Below are positions 1-7,998 of a DNA stretch of 37,560 nucleotides, piece after piece (positions within the stretch are counted from its first letter, which is position 1; each line of letters opens with the position of its first letter). The stretch is from an uncultured Muribaculaceae bacterium (lineage in GTDB: Bacteria; Bacteroidota; Bacteroidia; Bacteroidales; Muribaculaceae), in contig CAUBWJ010000021.1 of assembly GCA_958439725.1 (NCBI GenBank), positions 1 to 37,560 of the forward strand, in the 5' to 3' direction. The notes beneath the pieces are model-generated. The model saw only the letters and a program-made list of their open reading frames with translations, was not told the origin of the DNA and did not search any database. The position numbers and the translations under genes were made by a program.

Positions 1-52
1 TCAGTACACAATTAGTATGATTCGGTTGTTAATATCTGTGGTAAACCGTTTT

Positions 53-108
53 CATTTTTGATCACACATCAATACCATTTTTGATCGCATCTCATCACCT
101 TTTTATCA
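53..108 (+). repeat. Short direct repeats upstream of the integrase
   Basis: CATTTTTGATC occurs exactly at 53-63 and again at 76-86. A weaker relative, CCTTTTTATCA, lies at 98-108. The spacing is 23 and 22 bases, close to two DNA turns. This suits arm-type integrase sites or an operator for the integrase gene, but that role is inferred. Confidence 0.5.
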
Positions 109-125
109 AATAAAGATAACCGCTT

Positions 126-1382
126 ATGGCTAAAGTAGAAAGCAAGAATAAACAGAATCCGAAACTCGTGCAGTCAGAATTGCAGGACGGCCGGGCGAGC
201 CTTGCGCTGGAGTATTATCTCGGACGCAATGAGACGCCGGTGCTTGACGAAAGTGGCAACCATGTCCTCTATACCGAGGGGGCGATGAAGGGAAAGCCGA
301 AATATAAAATCAAGCATATCCGCAAACGTGAGGCGCTGAACCTATACATCCGGCTGCATCCCCGCAACCGGCAGGAACGCACCCAAAACAGGAATACTCT
401 GGCACTCGCTGAGAAGATAAGGTTTGAGTGTGAGCAGGAATTTCTCGAGGACCGTGTGGGATACCGACTGAAAAAGGACGGAGAGAACAATTTTATCAAA
501 TACTTTCGCAAACATTGTGAGAATGAGCTGTATACAAAGCCCGTGAGATGCAATTATAAGACTTCCTGCATCCGCTTCGTGAAATTCCTTGAAGCTACGC
601 CGCGGTTCCAACGCTACACATCGTTTCTACGCATGGAATTGATTACTCCCGAAATGGTGACTGGTTTCACCGACTATCTGAAGACGGTAGCCAAAGGGGA
701 GGGGGCGCATAAGTCATACTATATGTTCCGCACCGTCATACTCCATGCGATAGAGGAAGGGCTGATGAAAAAGAATCCGTGCAAGGGAATCGTAATTCAC
801 CGTGACCTGAACACGCTGAAAAAAGAGATTCTGACAATAGATGAAATCAAACGCCTTGCCGCCACCCATTACAAGGGGGAGGATCCGGCTCTGCAACGTG
901 CATTTCTCTTCTGCTGTTTCACCGGCATACGCTGGTGTGATGCCACGTGCCTCACATACGCCAATGTCGATTTCTCGGCAAGGATGCTCCGGTTCAATCA
1001 GCAAAAAACAGAGGGTCGCAGCGCTCACAGCGGTGTCACAATTCCGTTAAGTCCTGCATTGCTGAAACTTATAGGAAAGCCTGCACAGCCATCCGAGAAG
1101 ATATTTAATATCACCTGCTACCGCACAACTGCAATCACACGTCTGCAGAAATGGGTCAGGACGGCAGGCATCAGTAAAACTATCACATGGCACTGCGCCC
1201 GTCACAGCTTTGCGGTGAATGTGCTTGGTGCAGGAGCGAACATCAAGACCGTTGCCTCTCTCATGGGTCATTCGAGCATAAAGATGACCGAGAAGTATCT
1301 CCATGTAATAGACCAGCAGAAGCAGGACGCAATCAACAGTCTCGGAGACCTTGACTACGATTGTGAGGCGGTGAGTGTGTAG
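126..1382 (+). CDS. Tyrosine recombinase (phage-type integrase)
   Basis: This 418-residue protein should cut and rejoin DNA at an attachment or inversion site. The catalytic set of the family is visible: Arg269 in TGIRWCDA, His356-x-x-Arg359 in HCARH, His382 in MGHSS, and the nucleophile Tyr391 in EKYLHV. The N-terminal ~100 residues are basic and look like an arm-type DNA-binding region. Residues about 115-220 fit the SAM-like core-binding domain of Bacteroides integrases. The start at ATG 126 follows an AT-rich leader with short direct repeats. No excisionase, relaxase or phage gene is seen nearby, so it may be a lone integrase, an element end lying left of the window, or an invertase. The family call is secure; its target is unknown. 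Confidence 0.93.
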   Translation: MAKVESKNKQNPKLVQSELQDGRASLALEYYLGRNETPVLDESGNHVLYTEGAMKGKPKYKIKHIRKREALNLYIRLHPRNRQERTQNRNTLALAEKIRFECEQEFLEDRVGYRLKKDGENNFIKYFRKHCENELYTKPVRCNYKTSCIRFVKFLEATPRFQRYTSFLRMELITPEMVTGFTDYLKTVAKGEGAHKSYYMFRTVILHAIEEGLMKKNPCKGIVIHRDLNTLKKEILTIDEIKRLAATHYKGEDPALQRAFLFCCFTGIRWCDATCLTYANVDFSARMLRFNQQKTEGRSAHSGVTIPLSPALLKLIGKPAQPSEKIFNITCYRTTAITRLQKWVRTAGISKTITWHCARHSFAVNVLGAGANIKTVASLMGHSSIKMTEKYLHVIDQQKQDAINSLGDLDYDCEAVSV

Positions 1383-1417
1383 GGATATCCTCCTGGCACT
1401 TCCGGCGCGCTTTGAAG

Positions 1418-1463
1418 ATATAGTACGGATTTAGTACAATCTTAAGGGAGTATACTACGGATA
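1418..1463. repeat. Imperfect direct repeat after the integrase gene
   Basis: ATATAGTACGGATT (1418-1431) and GTATACTACGGATA (1450-1463) share most of their bases, with a further TAGTAC at 1432-1437 between them. It sits about 40 bases after the integrase stop, a common place for a core attachment site. No second copy is visible in the window, so this is weak. Confidence 0.25.
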
Positions 1464-1484
1464 AAGACTGTAGGCGTTCGCGGG

Positions 1485-2756
1485 TCAGCGGCGCGCTGGC
1501 TCGAGGCAGGCGTCGAGGTTGGCGGTGATGGCTTTGCGGTCGAGGTTGCGGCCTATGAACACGAGTTTTATCATGCGGTCGCCGTAAACTTCGTCCCAGT
1601 CGCGCATCAGTCCCGGTTCGCGGGCCATGAGGTTCATCAGCTCTTCTTCGGGAGCGGTGGCATACCAGTAACCGGCTTCGGTGAGTTTTTTCTGCGAGCC
1701 GGCCTGTTCGAAGAGATATGACATATCACGGTTGTTGGCGAAATAGAGCACACCTTTGGTGCGGATCACATTCGCGGGCCACTGCGTAGCCATGAACCGG
1801 TCGAGCTTGTGGATGTCGAAGGCGGGACGGCGGTAGTAGACAAACGTCTGTATGCCGTATTCCTCCGCTTCTCCTTCCTCGTGGGCGTGGTGGTGATGGT
1901 GGGGGTGATGGTGATGTCCTTCCTCCTCTTCGTCGTGGTCATCATGGTCGTGGTCGTGATGATGATGGTGGTGATGTCCTTCTTCATGTTCGTCATCCTC
2001 ATCGTCATCCTCATCGTCATGGTGGCCTTCTATCTCGCGCACCCATGCTGCGGAAGTGGCGGTCTTCTCAAAATCGAATAGGCCGGTGTTGAGCAGTTCG
2101 TCGAAATCCACGTCGGCGTAGTCGCACTCTATGATTCGGGCTTTGGGCTGGATGGCGCGGATAATGGCGCGGATGCGGGCTGCATCGGCCTTGGTGACTT
2201 CTGAAATCTTGTTGAGAAGAATAATGTTGCAGAACTCGATCTGCTGGATGATGAGGTTTTCGATATCCTCTTCGCCGAGGTTTTTCTTGCGGAGCGAGTC
2301 GCCGCAGCCAAACTCATCCTTCATTCTCAGGGCGTCAACCACCGTCACTATGCAGTCGAGGCGCGGAGCGGTGCGACGGGTGTAATCGTCGGCCATGTTG
2401 CTCATCGAGCAGATGGTCTGGGCAATAGGTTCGGGTTCGCAGATGCCGCTGGCCTCGATTACGATGTAGTCAAAGCGGCCGGTGGAAATTATGTCGCGTA
2501 TCTGCTCCACGAGGTCCATCTTGAGCGTGCAGCAGATGCAGCCGTTCTGGAGGGCCACAAGGTCGCCCTGGTCTTTCTTTCCTACCACGCCGCCTTTCTG
2601 GATAAGGGTGGCGTCGATGTTCACCTCGCCTATGTCGTTGACGATTACCGCGAATTTAATGCCGCGGCGGTTGGAGAGTATGCGGTTGAGCAGAGTTGTT
2701 TTGCCGCTGCCGAGATAGCCTGTGAGCAACAGCACCGGAATTTCTTTTTCTGACAT
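1485..2756 (-). CDS. CobW/COG0523-family GTPase, putative metallochaperone
   Basis: This 423-residue G3E-type GTPase has its Walker A loop (GYLGSGKTT, residues 13-21) and the family's metal-binding Cys-x-Cys-Cys motif (CICC, residues 73-76). Residues about 242-297 form an extreme His/Asp/Glu-rich loop, as in members that handle zinc. The C-terminal CobW_C domain follows. Known relatives insert or deliver Zn, Co or other metals; which metal applies here cannot be read from sequence. It is the last gene of the efflux operon, only 12 bases after the preceding permease gene, so co-transcription is likely. That suggests a role linked to export or metal stress, though the pairing may be incidental. 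cobW itself is not claimed, since no cobalamin synthesis genes are nearby. Confidence 0.9.
   Translation of the reverse strand: MSEKEIPVLLLTGYLGSGKTTLLNRILSNRRGIKFAVIVNDIGEVNIDATLIQKGGVVGKKDQGDLVALQNGCICCTLKMDLVEQIRDIISTGRFDYIVIEASGICEPEPIAQTICSMSNMADDYTRRTAPRLDCIVTVVDALRMKDEFGCGDSLRKKNLGEEDIENLIIQQIEFCNIILLNKISEVTKADAARIRAIIRAIQPKARIIECDYADVDFDELLNTGLFDFEKTATSAAWVREIEGHHDDEDDDEDDEHEEGHHHHHHHDHDHDDHDEEEEGHHHHPHHHHHAHEEGEAEEYGIQTFVYYRRPAFDIHKLDRFMATQWPANVIRTKGVLYFANNRDMSYLFEQAGSQKKLTEAGYWYATAPEEELMNLMAREPGLMRDWDEVYGDRMIKLVFIGRNLDRKAITANLDACLEPARR
1866..2035 (-). repeat. Low-complexity tract encoding the His/Asp/Glu loop
   Basis: Short in-register repeats such as CATCATGGTCGTGGTCGTGA and CATCCTCATCGT dominate this part of the CobW-family gene. 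Such tracts can change length by slippage in multiples of three without breaking the frame. Confidence 0.6.
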
Positions 2757-2768
2757 ATATGATGGTTT

Positions 2769-3998
2769 TTAAGCGTTGTCTGACACTTTGTTTCTGCGGC
2801 TGAGACGCCGTGTGTACCAGCCTGAGCGGTAGAACCGCAGCAGGCCATAGGAAATAGTGAAGTACAGGGCGGCGAGCAGCCACAGCATGCGGTAGGGGTG
2901 GGCCTGCTCGTAGAGCGGGCTGCCGTTGGAGTTCATGCGTATGAAGCCTTCCACGCCCCATGTGGCGGGAATCATGTCGCCGACCAGCACCCAGAGCGGA
3001 CTCATGGCGTAGCGTGGCCAGGTGAGGCCCGACAGGAAGAGGAAAACGACCGATGTGAACACTACGGCCAGCATGGTTTCCTCACGCTCGGTGACGAGCC
3101 AGCTGATACATTGTCCCATGAAGGCCGAGGCGACCAGCATAGGCAGCATGAACAGCACATAGTCCCAGTCGCTGCCAACGTGGGGGAGCGAGAACATCAT
3201 GGGCACTATGCGCAGCACATAGATGATTATCGGGGCATACAGAGCGAGATAGCACATAACCTTGCCCAGAAGTGTGGCTCCCGCCGGAGCCTGCACCTGC
3301 AGCGGGTCTATGCCTCTGTTGCGGCGTCGGCGTTCCGAGGCTGTGGCGCCGAGCATCACCACTCCAAGCACCATGCTCTGCTGGAGAATCAGCACCAGAA
3401 TGCCGGGCATCACAAATGACGCGAAGCCCTGCGTCGGGTCGCCGAGCATACGGGCGTCGGAATTGATCTTGGTCATAGGCACGGCGCTGCTCACCATCGC
3501 CACCTGCGAGAGTTCGGCCGCCTGTATCTCAGCTCCTATAGCCAGCTGAAGGTCGGCCAAGGCAGAAATGAAGGTGCGGTAGCGCAGCAGCAGCGACATG
3601 TCGCAATAGAAAGTGGCCACGGCCTGCTCCCCGCGTCCCAGCCTGCGGCTGTAGTCTTCGGGAATCTCAAGTATTCCGAATGCGTCGTGATTGTTGATAA
3701 TGCGCCGTGCCGCCGCCAGGTCGGGGGCGTAGTTGTAGATTTTCGCGGCCTGTGTGGCGTCGAGCATTCTGGCCAGACGGCGGCTTTCGGCCGTGCGCGA
3801 ATGATCCACGATCACCACCGGCATGTCGGTTGCAATCTCGGGGTTATATATCAGCGTGTAGCATACCGGATACAGCAGCGGGAGGAGGAAAAAGAACATC
3901 ATCACTCCCACGTCGTGGAACACCAGATAGAACTCCCTCTGCCAGACTCGGAAGAAGCCCAGAAACCACTGCTTTATGTTAGTTGCGGCGTTTGTCAT
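2769..3998 (-). CDS. ABC-2 type transporter permease (second of two)
   Basis: This 409-residue inner-membrane protein has one membrane helix near residues 30-48 (MMFFFLLPLLYPVCYTLIY), a large extracytoplasmic domain to about residue 205, then five or more helices. This is the ABC-2 membrane layout of the YbhS/YhhJ type. It starts 14 bases after the related permease gene and ends 12 bases before the CobW-family gene. Two such permeases probably form a heterodimer that takes substrate to the HlyD and TolC partners. Neither permease carries a nucleotide-binding domain, so an ATPase must come from elsewhere. Drug, lipid or toxic-compound export is the family expectation; the substrate is unknown. 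Confidence 0.88.
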   Translation of the reverse strand: MTNAATNIKQWFLGFFRVWQREFYLVFHDVGVMMFFFLLPLLYPVCYTLIYNPEIATDMPVVIVDHSRTAESRRLARMLDATQAAKIYNYAPDLAAARRIINNHDAFGILEIPEDYSRRLGRGEQAVATFYCDMSLLLRYRTFISALADLQLAIGAEIQAAELSQVAMVSSAVPMTKINSDARMLGDPTQGFASFVMPGILVLILQQSMVLGVVMLGATASERRRRNRGIDPLQVQAPAGATLLGKVMCYLALYAPIIIYVLRIVPMMFSLPHVGSDWDYVLFMLPMLVASAFMGQCISWLVTEREETMLAVVFTSVVFLFLSGLTWPRYAMSPLWVLVGDMIPATWGVEGFIRMNSNGSPLYEQAHPYRMLWLLAALYFTISYGLLRFYRSGWYTRRLSRRNKVSDNA

Positions 3999-4012
3999 TT
4001 TTCAGAGAACTT

Positions 4013-5179
4013 TCAGGGGACGTAAATGGGGTTGAGGCATCTCTTTTTCAGGCGTCCCATGCCCGGCATGGCCACCAGAGGGAATATGAGGAGCGCCACG
4101 AAGTAGAAGCGCGAAAAGTACAGCGGAATGCCGTTGAGGGCCTGGTCGATATAGATCAGGAAGAAGTAGCGCACCGGCAGTATATAGCTGAGAATGCCTA
4201 TGGAGCCGTACATGTTCTGTACCGGGAAAGAAAATCCGGCAATCGAGAACGACAGAATGCCCGTGAGCGACACCACAATCAGCGCCAGCCTCAGATTGGG
4301 GACAACGCAGCACACTGCCACGGCGAATGCCTGGCATGCGATTACCATCAGCACCATGGCCAGCACCAGATGGCTGAAATGGTTGTTGCAGGGGAAACTC
4401 TCTATGCCGAACATCATGCCCAGATAGGCCATGCCTATGCAGATTTCTATGAATGTCTGGGGCACGAGCTTTCCGGTGAGGGCTATGAACATGGAGCCTC
4501 CGGCCGTGCGCAGCCACTGGGGCGATGTGCCGTATTTTATCTCGCTGCAGATGGAATAGACCGTCACGCCGAGTATTATCAGCGCCAGGAAGGCCGCCAG
4601 GAACGAGGGCGAGAGGTATATGCTGTAGTTCATCCACGGGTTTCCGGGCGCCTGCTGCTGGATAGCAACTGGCTGCAGCAGCGATTTGGTGGTGTTGCTG
4701 TCTATGCCCGTGCTCACGAGGGTGGTCTGCACAAGTGCGCCGGTGGTGGTTACGGCCACGGTCTTGAATCCCTTGAAAGCAAGCGAGCCGGGCACATAGT
4801 AAGTGAGATTGGAGTAGTAGGTCACAGTAGGCTCGTCGCCGCCCAGGGCCTTTTTCTGAAACTGTTCGGGCAGATAGAAGAAACCGAAAATCTCGCCTGA
4901 ACGCACTTTTTTCTGGGCCTCGTGGAACGACTCAACCTTGCAGCGCACGTCCACCAGTTCCGTGGAGCCGAGGTTTCGTATCACCTGTCGGGAGAGAGGG
5001 GAATCATCCATGTCAACCACCGCCACGGGAACCTTCAGCGGCAAGCCCACTTCCAGCAGGTCGAGAAAGAAGAACCCGAAGAGCACAGGCACCACAATCA
5101 GCATCACCATGTAGATGCGGCGGGAGGCAAGCTGGCGCCAGCCCCGCGCTATCGAGTCGGTGAGATAATGGAGATTCAC
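4013..5179 (-). CDS. ABC-2 type transporter permease (first of two)
   Basis: This 388-residue inner-membrane protein has the same design as its downstream neighbour: a helix near residues 20-41, an extracytoplasmic domain that includes VPVAVVDMDDSPLSRQVIRN, and a block of C-terminal helices with a conserved FSIAGFSFPVQNM stretch. The start codon is GTG at 5177-5179, giving MNLHYLTDS; no better ATG lies upstream before the hlyD-like stop 54 bases away. Side by side with a second permease and an HlyD protein, it matches YhhJ/YbhR-type exporters. No ATPase domain is present. Confidence 0.88.
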   Translation of the reverse strand: MNLHYLTDSIARGWRQLASRRIYMVMLIVVPVLFGFFFLDLLEVGLPLKVPVAVVDMDDSPLSRQVIRNLGSTELVDVRCKVESFHEAQKKVRSGEIFGFFYLPEQFQKKALGGDEPTVTYYSNLTYYVPGSLAFKGFKTVAVTTTGALVQTTLVSTGIDSNTTKSLLQPVAIQQQAPGNPWMNYSIYLSPSFLAAFLALIILGVTVYSICSEIKYGTSPQWLRTAGGSMFIALTGKLVPQTFIEICIGMAYLGMMFGIESFPCNNHFSHLVLAMVLMVIACQAFAVAVCCVVPNLRLALIVVSLTGILSFSIAGFSFPVQNMYGSIGILSYILPVRYFFLIYIDQALNGIPLYFSRFYFVALLIFPLVAMPGMGRLKKRCLNPIYVP

Positions 5180-5233
5180 GGTCGGTTACTGTTTTTTGGG
5201 TCAACGGTCGTTATGGGTGAGCGAAAAATGAAG

Positions 5234-6244
5234 TCAGGGGCGGTACACCACCGTCATTCCGGGCCGGAGGTCAGGCAGGTTTTCCAGCGGGCGTCCCTTT
5301 ACCTGGAATGTACGGCTGTCCCATTCGCCGGTTGATTTCGTGGCGCGCCATGTGGCGTAGCTTCCCATGTCGCGCACGTAATATATCTTCAGACGGGTCT
5401 CTTTCTTGTCGAGTCCCGGAATCATCACTTCGATTTCCTCGCCGAGGCGGAGCTTGTTGAGGTACTCCTCGCGCACGTTGAATGTAACCCATTTGTCGGC
5501 GATTTTCAGCACGTTCATCACCGGAGCGCCGAGGGCTATCAGCTCGCCCTCCTCGGGGTATATCTGGTCGATCTGGCCGTCGCAGGGCGCTGTCAGATAC
5601 TGGTCTTCCAGAAGAGTCTGCACCTCTTCGATTCCTCCCTGGGCCACATTGACCATGGCTGCGGCGCTTTCCTTGTCTTCTTTCTGCGCTCCCTGGCGTG
5701 CGAGGCTCAGCTGGCTCTGGGCCGCGCGCTCTCCGGCGAGGGCGGCGTCGTAGGCAGCCTTGGCTTCGTCGCGTTTCTGAGCTGAAATCACGTTCTCTTT
5801 GTAGAGATTTTCCATTCGTTCATACGTTTTCTGGGCAATCTGCCGGGCGGCTGCCGCCTGGGCCACGAGCTGCTGGGCACTCTGGATTATCTGTATGCGG
5901 GTGCCGGCATCGATTTTCTTGTTCTGCGCGGCTGCGGCTTCTTTCATTGCCTCGGCTTGCATGAGCTTGGCATCAGCGAGGCCTGAATGGATATGGATGA
6001 GGGTGTCGCCGGCTTTCACCATGTCGCCCTCCTTTACAAAGATTTCCGTCACGCGTCCGGGCAGACGTCCGGAGACTTTCACGGATGTGGCTTCGGCCTG
6101 ACCCTCTATGGTGTCTTCGGGGGTACTTAGGCAAAGGAATCCGATAATGGCGAGAACAATCACGCCTATCGTGAGCAGGACAAGGGCTAACATCAGAGCG
6201 CGCGACTCGTGCTGTTCGGGTGTCTTGTTGTCAATGTTGGCCAT
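5234..6244 (-). CDS. HlyD-family periplasmic adaptor of an efflux pump
   Basis: This 336-residue membrane-fusion protein has one N-terminal membrane anchor (about residues 16-38). A lipoyl-like half-motif follows (VSGRLPGRVTEIFVKEGDMV). A long Ala/Gln-rich coiled-coil hairpin covers roughly residues 85-215, then the second lipoyl half (LTAPCDGQIDQIYPEEGEL) and a beta-barrel end. It should bridge the inner-membrane permeases and the TolC-like outer-membrane channel. It lies between the tolC-like gene (55-base gap) and the first permease gene, which supports one tripartite exporter. It resembles YhiI/YbhG adaptors more than RND adaptors, given the ABC-2 neighbours. Confidence 0.92.
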   Translation of the reverse strand: MANIDNKTPEQHESRALMLALVLLTIGVIVLAIIGFLCLSTPEDTIEGQAEATSVKVSGRLPGRVTEIFVKEGDMVKAGDTLIHIHSGLADAKLMQAEAMKEAAAAQNKKIDAGTRIQIIQSAQQLVAQAAAARQIAQKTYERMENLYKENVISAQKRDEAKAAYDAALAGERAAQSQLSLARQGAQKEDKESAAAMVNVAQGGIEEVQTLLEDQYLTAPCDGQIDQIYPEEGELIALGAPVMNVLKIADKWVTFNVREEYLNKLRLGEEIEVMIPGLDKKETRLKIYYVRDMGSYATWRATKSTGEWDSRTFQVKGRPLENLPDLRPGMTVVYRP

Positions 6245-6299
6245 GGCAATGCAAGTTTTTTATGTTTTTACTATTAGTGTTTTCAGAGGTAGTTATTCG

Positions 6300-7787
6300 T
6301 TATTCGCCTTCGCGGGTGTAGGGGAGAGTGCCGAGCACTTTTGAGAGATAGACGTCGCACAGACGCATGTCTATTCCGGCGTCGATCTGCTCGGAATGGG
6401 CCTTGAGCCAGGCGGTCTGCGCTGCCATGACATTGTCGGTGGTCATCACTCCCTCGCGGAAGGCGAGGTTGGCCTGGCGCAGGTTCTCGTCGGCCTTGCG
6501 GAGGTTGGTTTCGGTCATCTGGTAGGTTTTCACTGCCTCGCGGCTGCGGAAGGCGCTCTGGCTCACCTGAAGGTCGACCATCCGGCGGGCATCCTCAAGC
6601 TCTATCCGGGCAATGGTGGTCATCGAGCGCGCCGCGCGGTACTTGTTGTAGTTGCCGCCCCAGTGCCAGAGGGGAATCCTGAGCACCGCGCCCACGGAGA
6701 ACGCTCCGTCGAGGCGGCGGCGGAATCCGTCGAACATGTTGGGGTTGGAGAATGAGTAGGCGCCTATGAGGGCGAGGCTCGGCATCATTTCTGATTTGGC
6801 CACGTTGGCTTTCTGATGGAGAATGTCGATTCCGGCCTGAAGGGCGCGAAGGTCCTGACGGCGGTCGTAGACATCCTGCATATTGTAGGTTGTGGCGGCC
6901 ATGGAAGGCTGCACGGTTAGGTCGGCATCCTCGTCGGCGAGGGGAAAAACGGTGTCAACCGGCAGTCCGCACACCTGCGCGAGGGCCATGCGCGAGAGCG
7001 TCAGGCCGTTGTCAACCTTGGTCTGGTCAACCTGCGCGGAGTTGAGCTTGACTTCCACCGAAAGAAGGTCGCTGGGAGTGGCCACGCCCTGCTCCACCAT
7101 CAGCCTCACATTGCGGGTGAGCGTGTCGAGCAGGTTCACATAGCTGTCGGCGAGTTTTTTCTTGGCCTTTAGCGAAACCACCTGCCAGTAGGCGGCGTCC
7201 ACGGCATATATCACGTTTTCAGCCTCGGCGTTCTTTGCGGCCTGGGCCAGTTTTTCGGCGTAATGCGTCAGACGGTTCATAGCCACGATTTTTCCGCCCA
7301 TGAATATTGGCTGGGTAAGAGTCACGGCCCCACCGAACACATTATGGATATTGTAGGTCATCGCCTCTTTCGGGATGAGGGCCACGGTTTCGGGTATGGG
7401 CTGGCCGCCGGGGCCGAGCACGGGCTGTCCGGTGGCGGGATTTTTAACGATGTTGAACTGGTAGCTCTGCGTGGCGGGGTCGAACGTCTTGGTGGGCAGA
7501 AGCTGGTCGCTGCCGAATATCGCTATGTTTTTCTGGTTGTACATATAGCCGCCTTCAAAGTCGAGGGCCGGCAGATAGGCAGCCAGAGCTTCCTTTTTCT
7601 GATAACCGGTCATTTTTATGGCCTCGGAGCGGGCGCGTAGCTGCCTGTTGTTGCTCAGAGCCATAGCGCGGCACGAATCGAGCGATACGGCTTGGGCCGC
7701 CGGAGCCGTCTGCCCCGGGGCCGTGAGCGTACCCGAAACAATTATTGAAACATTTATTAATGCCAGAACAATTTTTCGTAGGTCCAT
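6300..7787 (-). CDS. TolC-family outer-membrane efflux protein
   Basis: This 495-residue protein begins with a signal peptide (MDLRKIVLALINVSIIVSGTLTAPGQ). It shows two outer-membrane-efflux repeats, each starting with a helix like AVSLDSCRAMALSNNRQLRA (first) and YNMQDVYDRRQDLRALQAGI (second). The length is normal for TolC relatives. It should form the trimeric outer-membrane channel of the exporter. It is the first gene of the operon, with a promoter-like box at 7882-7889 and a roughly 90-base leader. Confidence 0.93.
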   Translation of the reverse strand: MDLRKIVLALINVSIIVSGTLTAPGQTAPAAQAVSLDSCRAMALSNNRQLRARSEAIKMTGYQKKEALAAYLPALDFEGGYMYNQKNIAIFGSDQLLPTKTFDPATQSYQFNIVKNPATGQPVLGPGGQPIPETVALIPKEAMTYNIHNVFGGAVTLTQPIFMGGKIVAMNRLTHYAEKLAQAAKNAEAENVIYAVDAAYWQVVSLKAKKKLADSYVNLLDTLTRNVRLMVEQGVATPSDLLSVEVKLNSAQVDQTKVDNGLTLSRMALAQVCGLPVDTVFPLADEDADLTVQPSMAATTYNMQDVYDRRQDLRALQAGIDILHQKANVAKSEMMPSLALIGAYSFSNPNMFDGFRRRLDGAFSVGAVLRIPLWHWGGNYNKYRAARSMTTIARIELEDARRMVDLQVSQSAFRSREAVKTYQMTETNLRKADENLRQANLAFREGVMTTDNVMAAQTAWLKAHSEQIDAGIDMRLCDVYLSKVLGTLPYTREGE

Positions 7788-7881
7788 TTTCCGGTGTTTT
7801 ATAAATAGTTAAAGTCTTATGCCGGACCGCGGATGTGTGTTCGCTCCGGCTATTGCACGGATTCTCCCGTTTTTGGGATTA

Positions 7882-7889
7882 CAAATATA
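7882..7889 (-). promoter_or_regulatory. Bacteroidota -7 box for the efflux operon
   Basis: On the minus strand this reads TATATTTG, matching TAnnTTTG. No good -33 TTTG is seen. The inferred leader contains an inverted repeat GCCGGA/TCCGGC (7823-7828 with 7844-7849 approximately), which could fold in the mRNA. Confidence 0.5.
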
Positions 7890-7966
7890 ACTCAGTTTTT
7901 CATAAAAATGTTGAACGCCGTTGAAAAATTGGGAGGGATGCCTTATCGCACCATACCGTTATTTAG

Positions 7967-7974
7967 TAATTTTG
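7967..7974 (+). promoter_or_regulatory. Bacteroidota -7 box for bioB
   Basis: TAATTTTG followed by CA matches TAnnTTTG and lies 24 bases before the bioB ATG. A -33 element is not obvious. Confidence 0.6.
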
Positions 7975-7998
7975 CAGCCGTAATCAACAGACGGAAAT

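Noticed and set aside
1809..2081. Hydrophobic Val/Met-rich plus-strand frame
   Set aside because: It is the antisense reading of the His-rich tract in the CobW-family gene; the composition is an artefact of the repeats.
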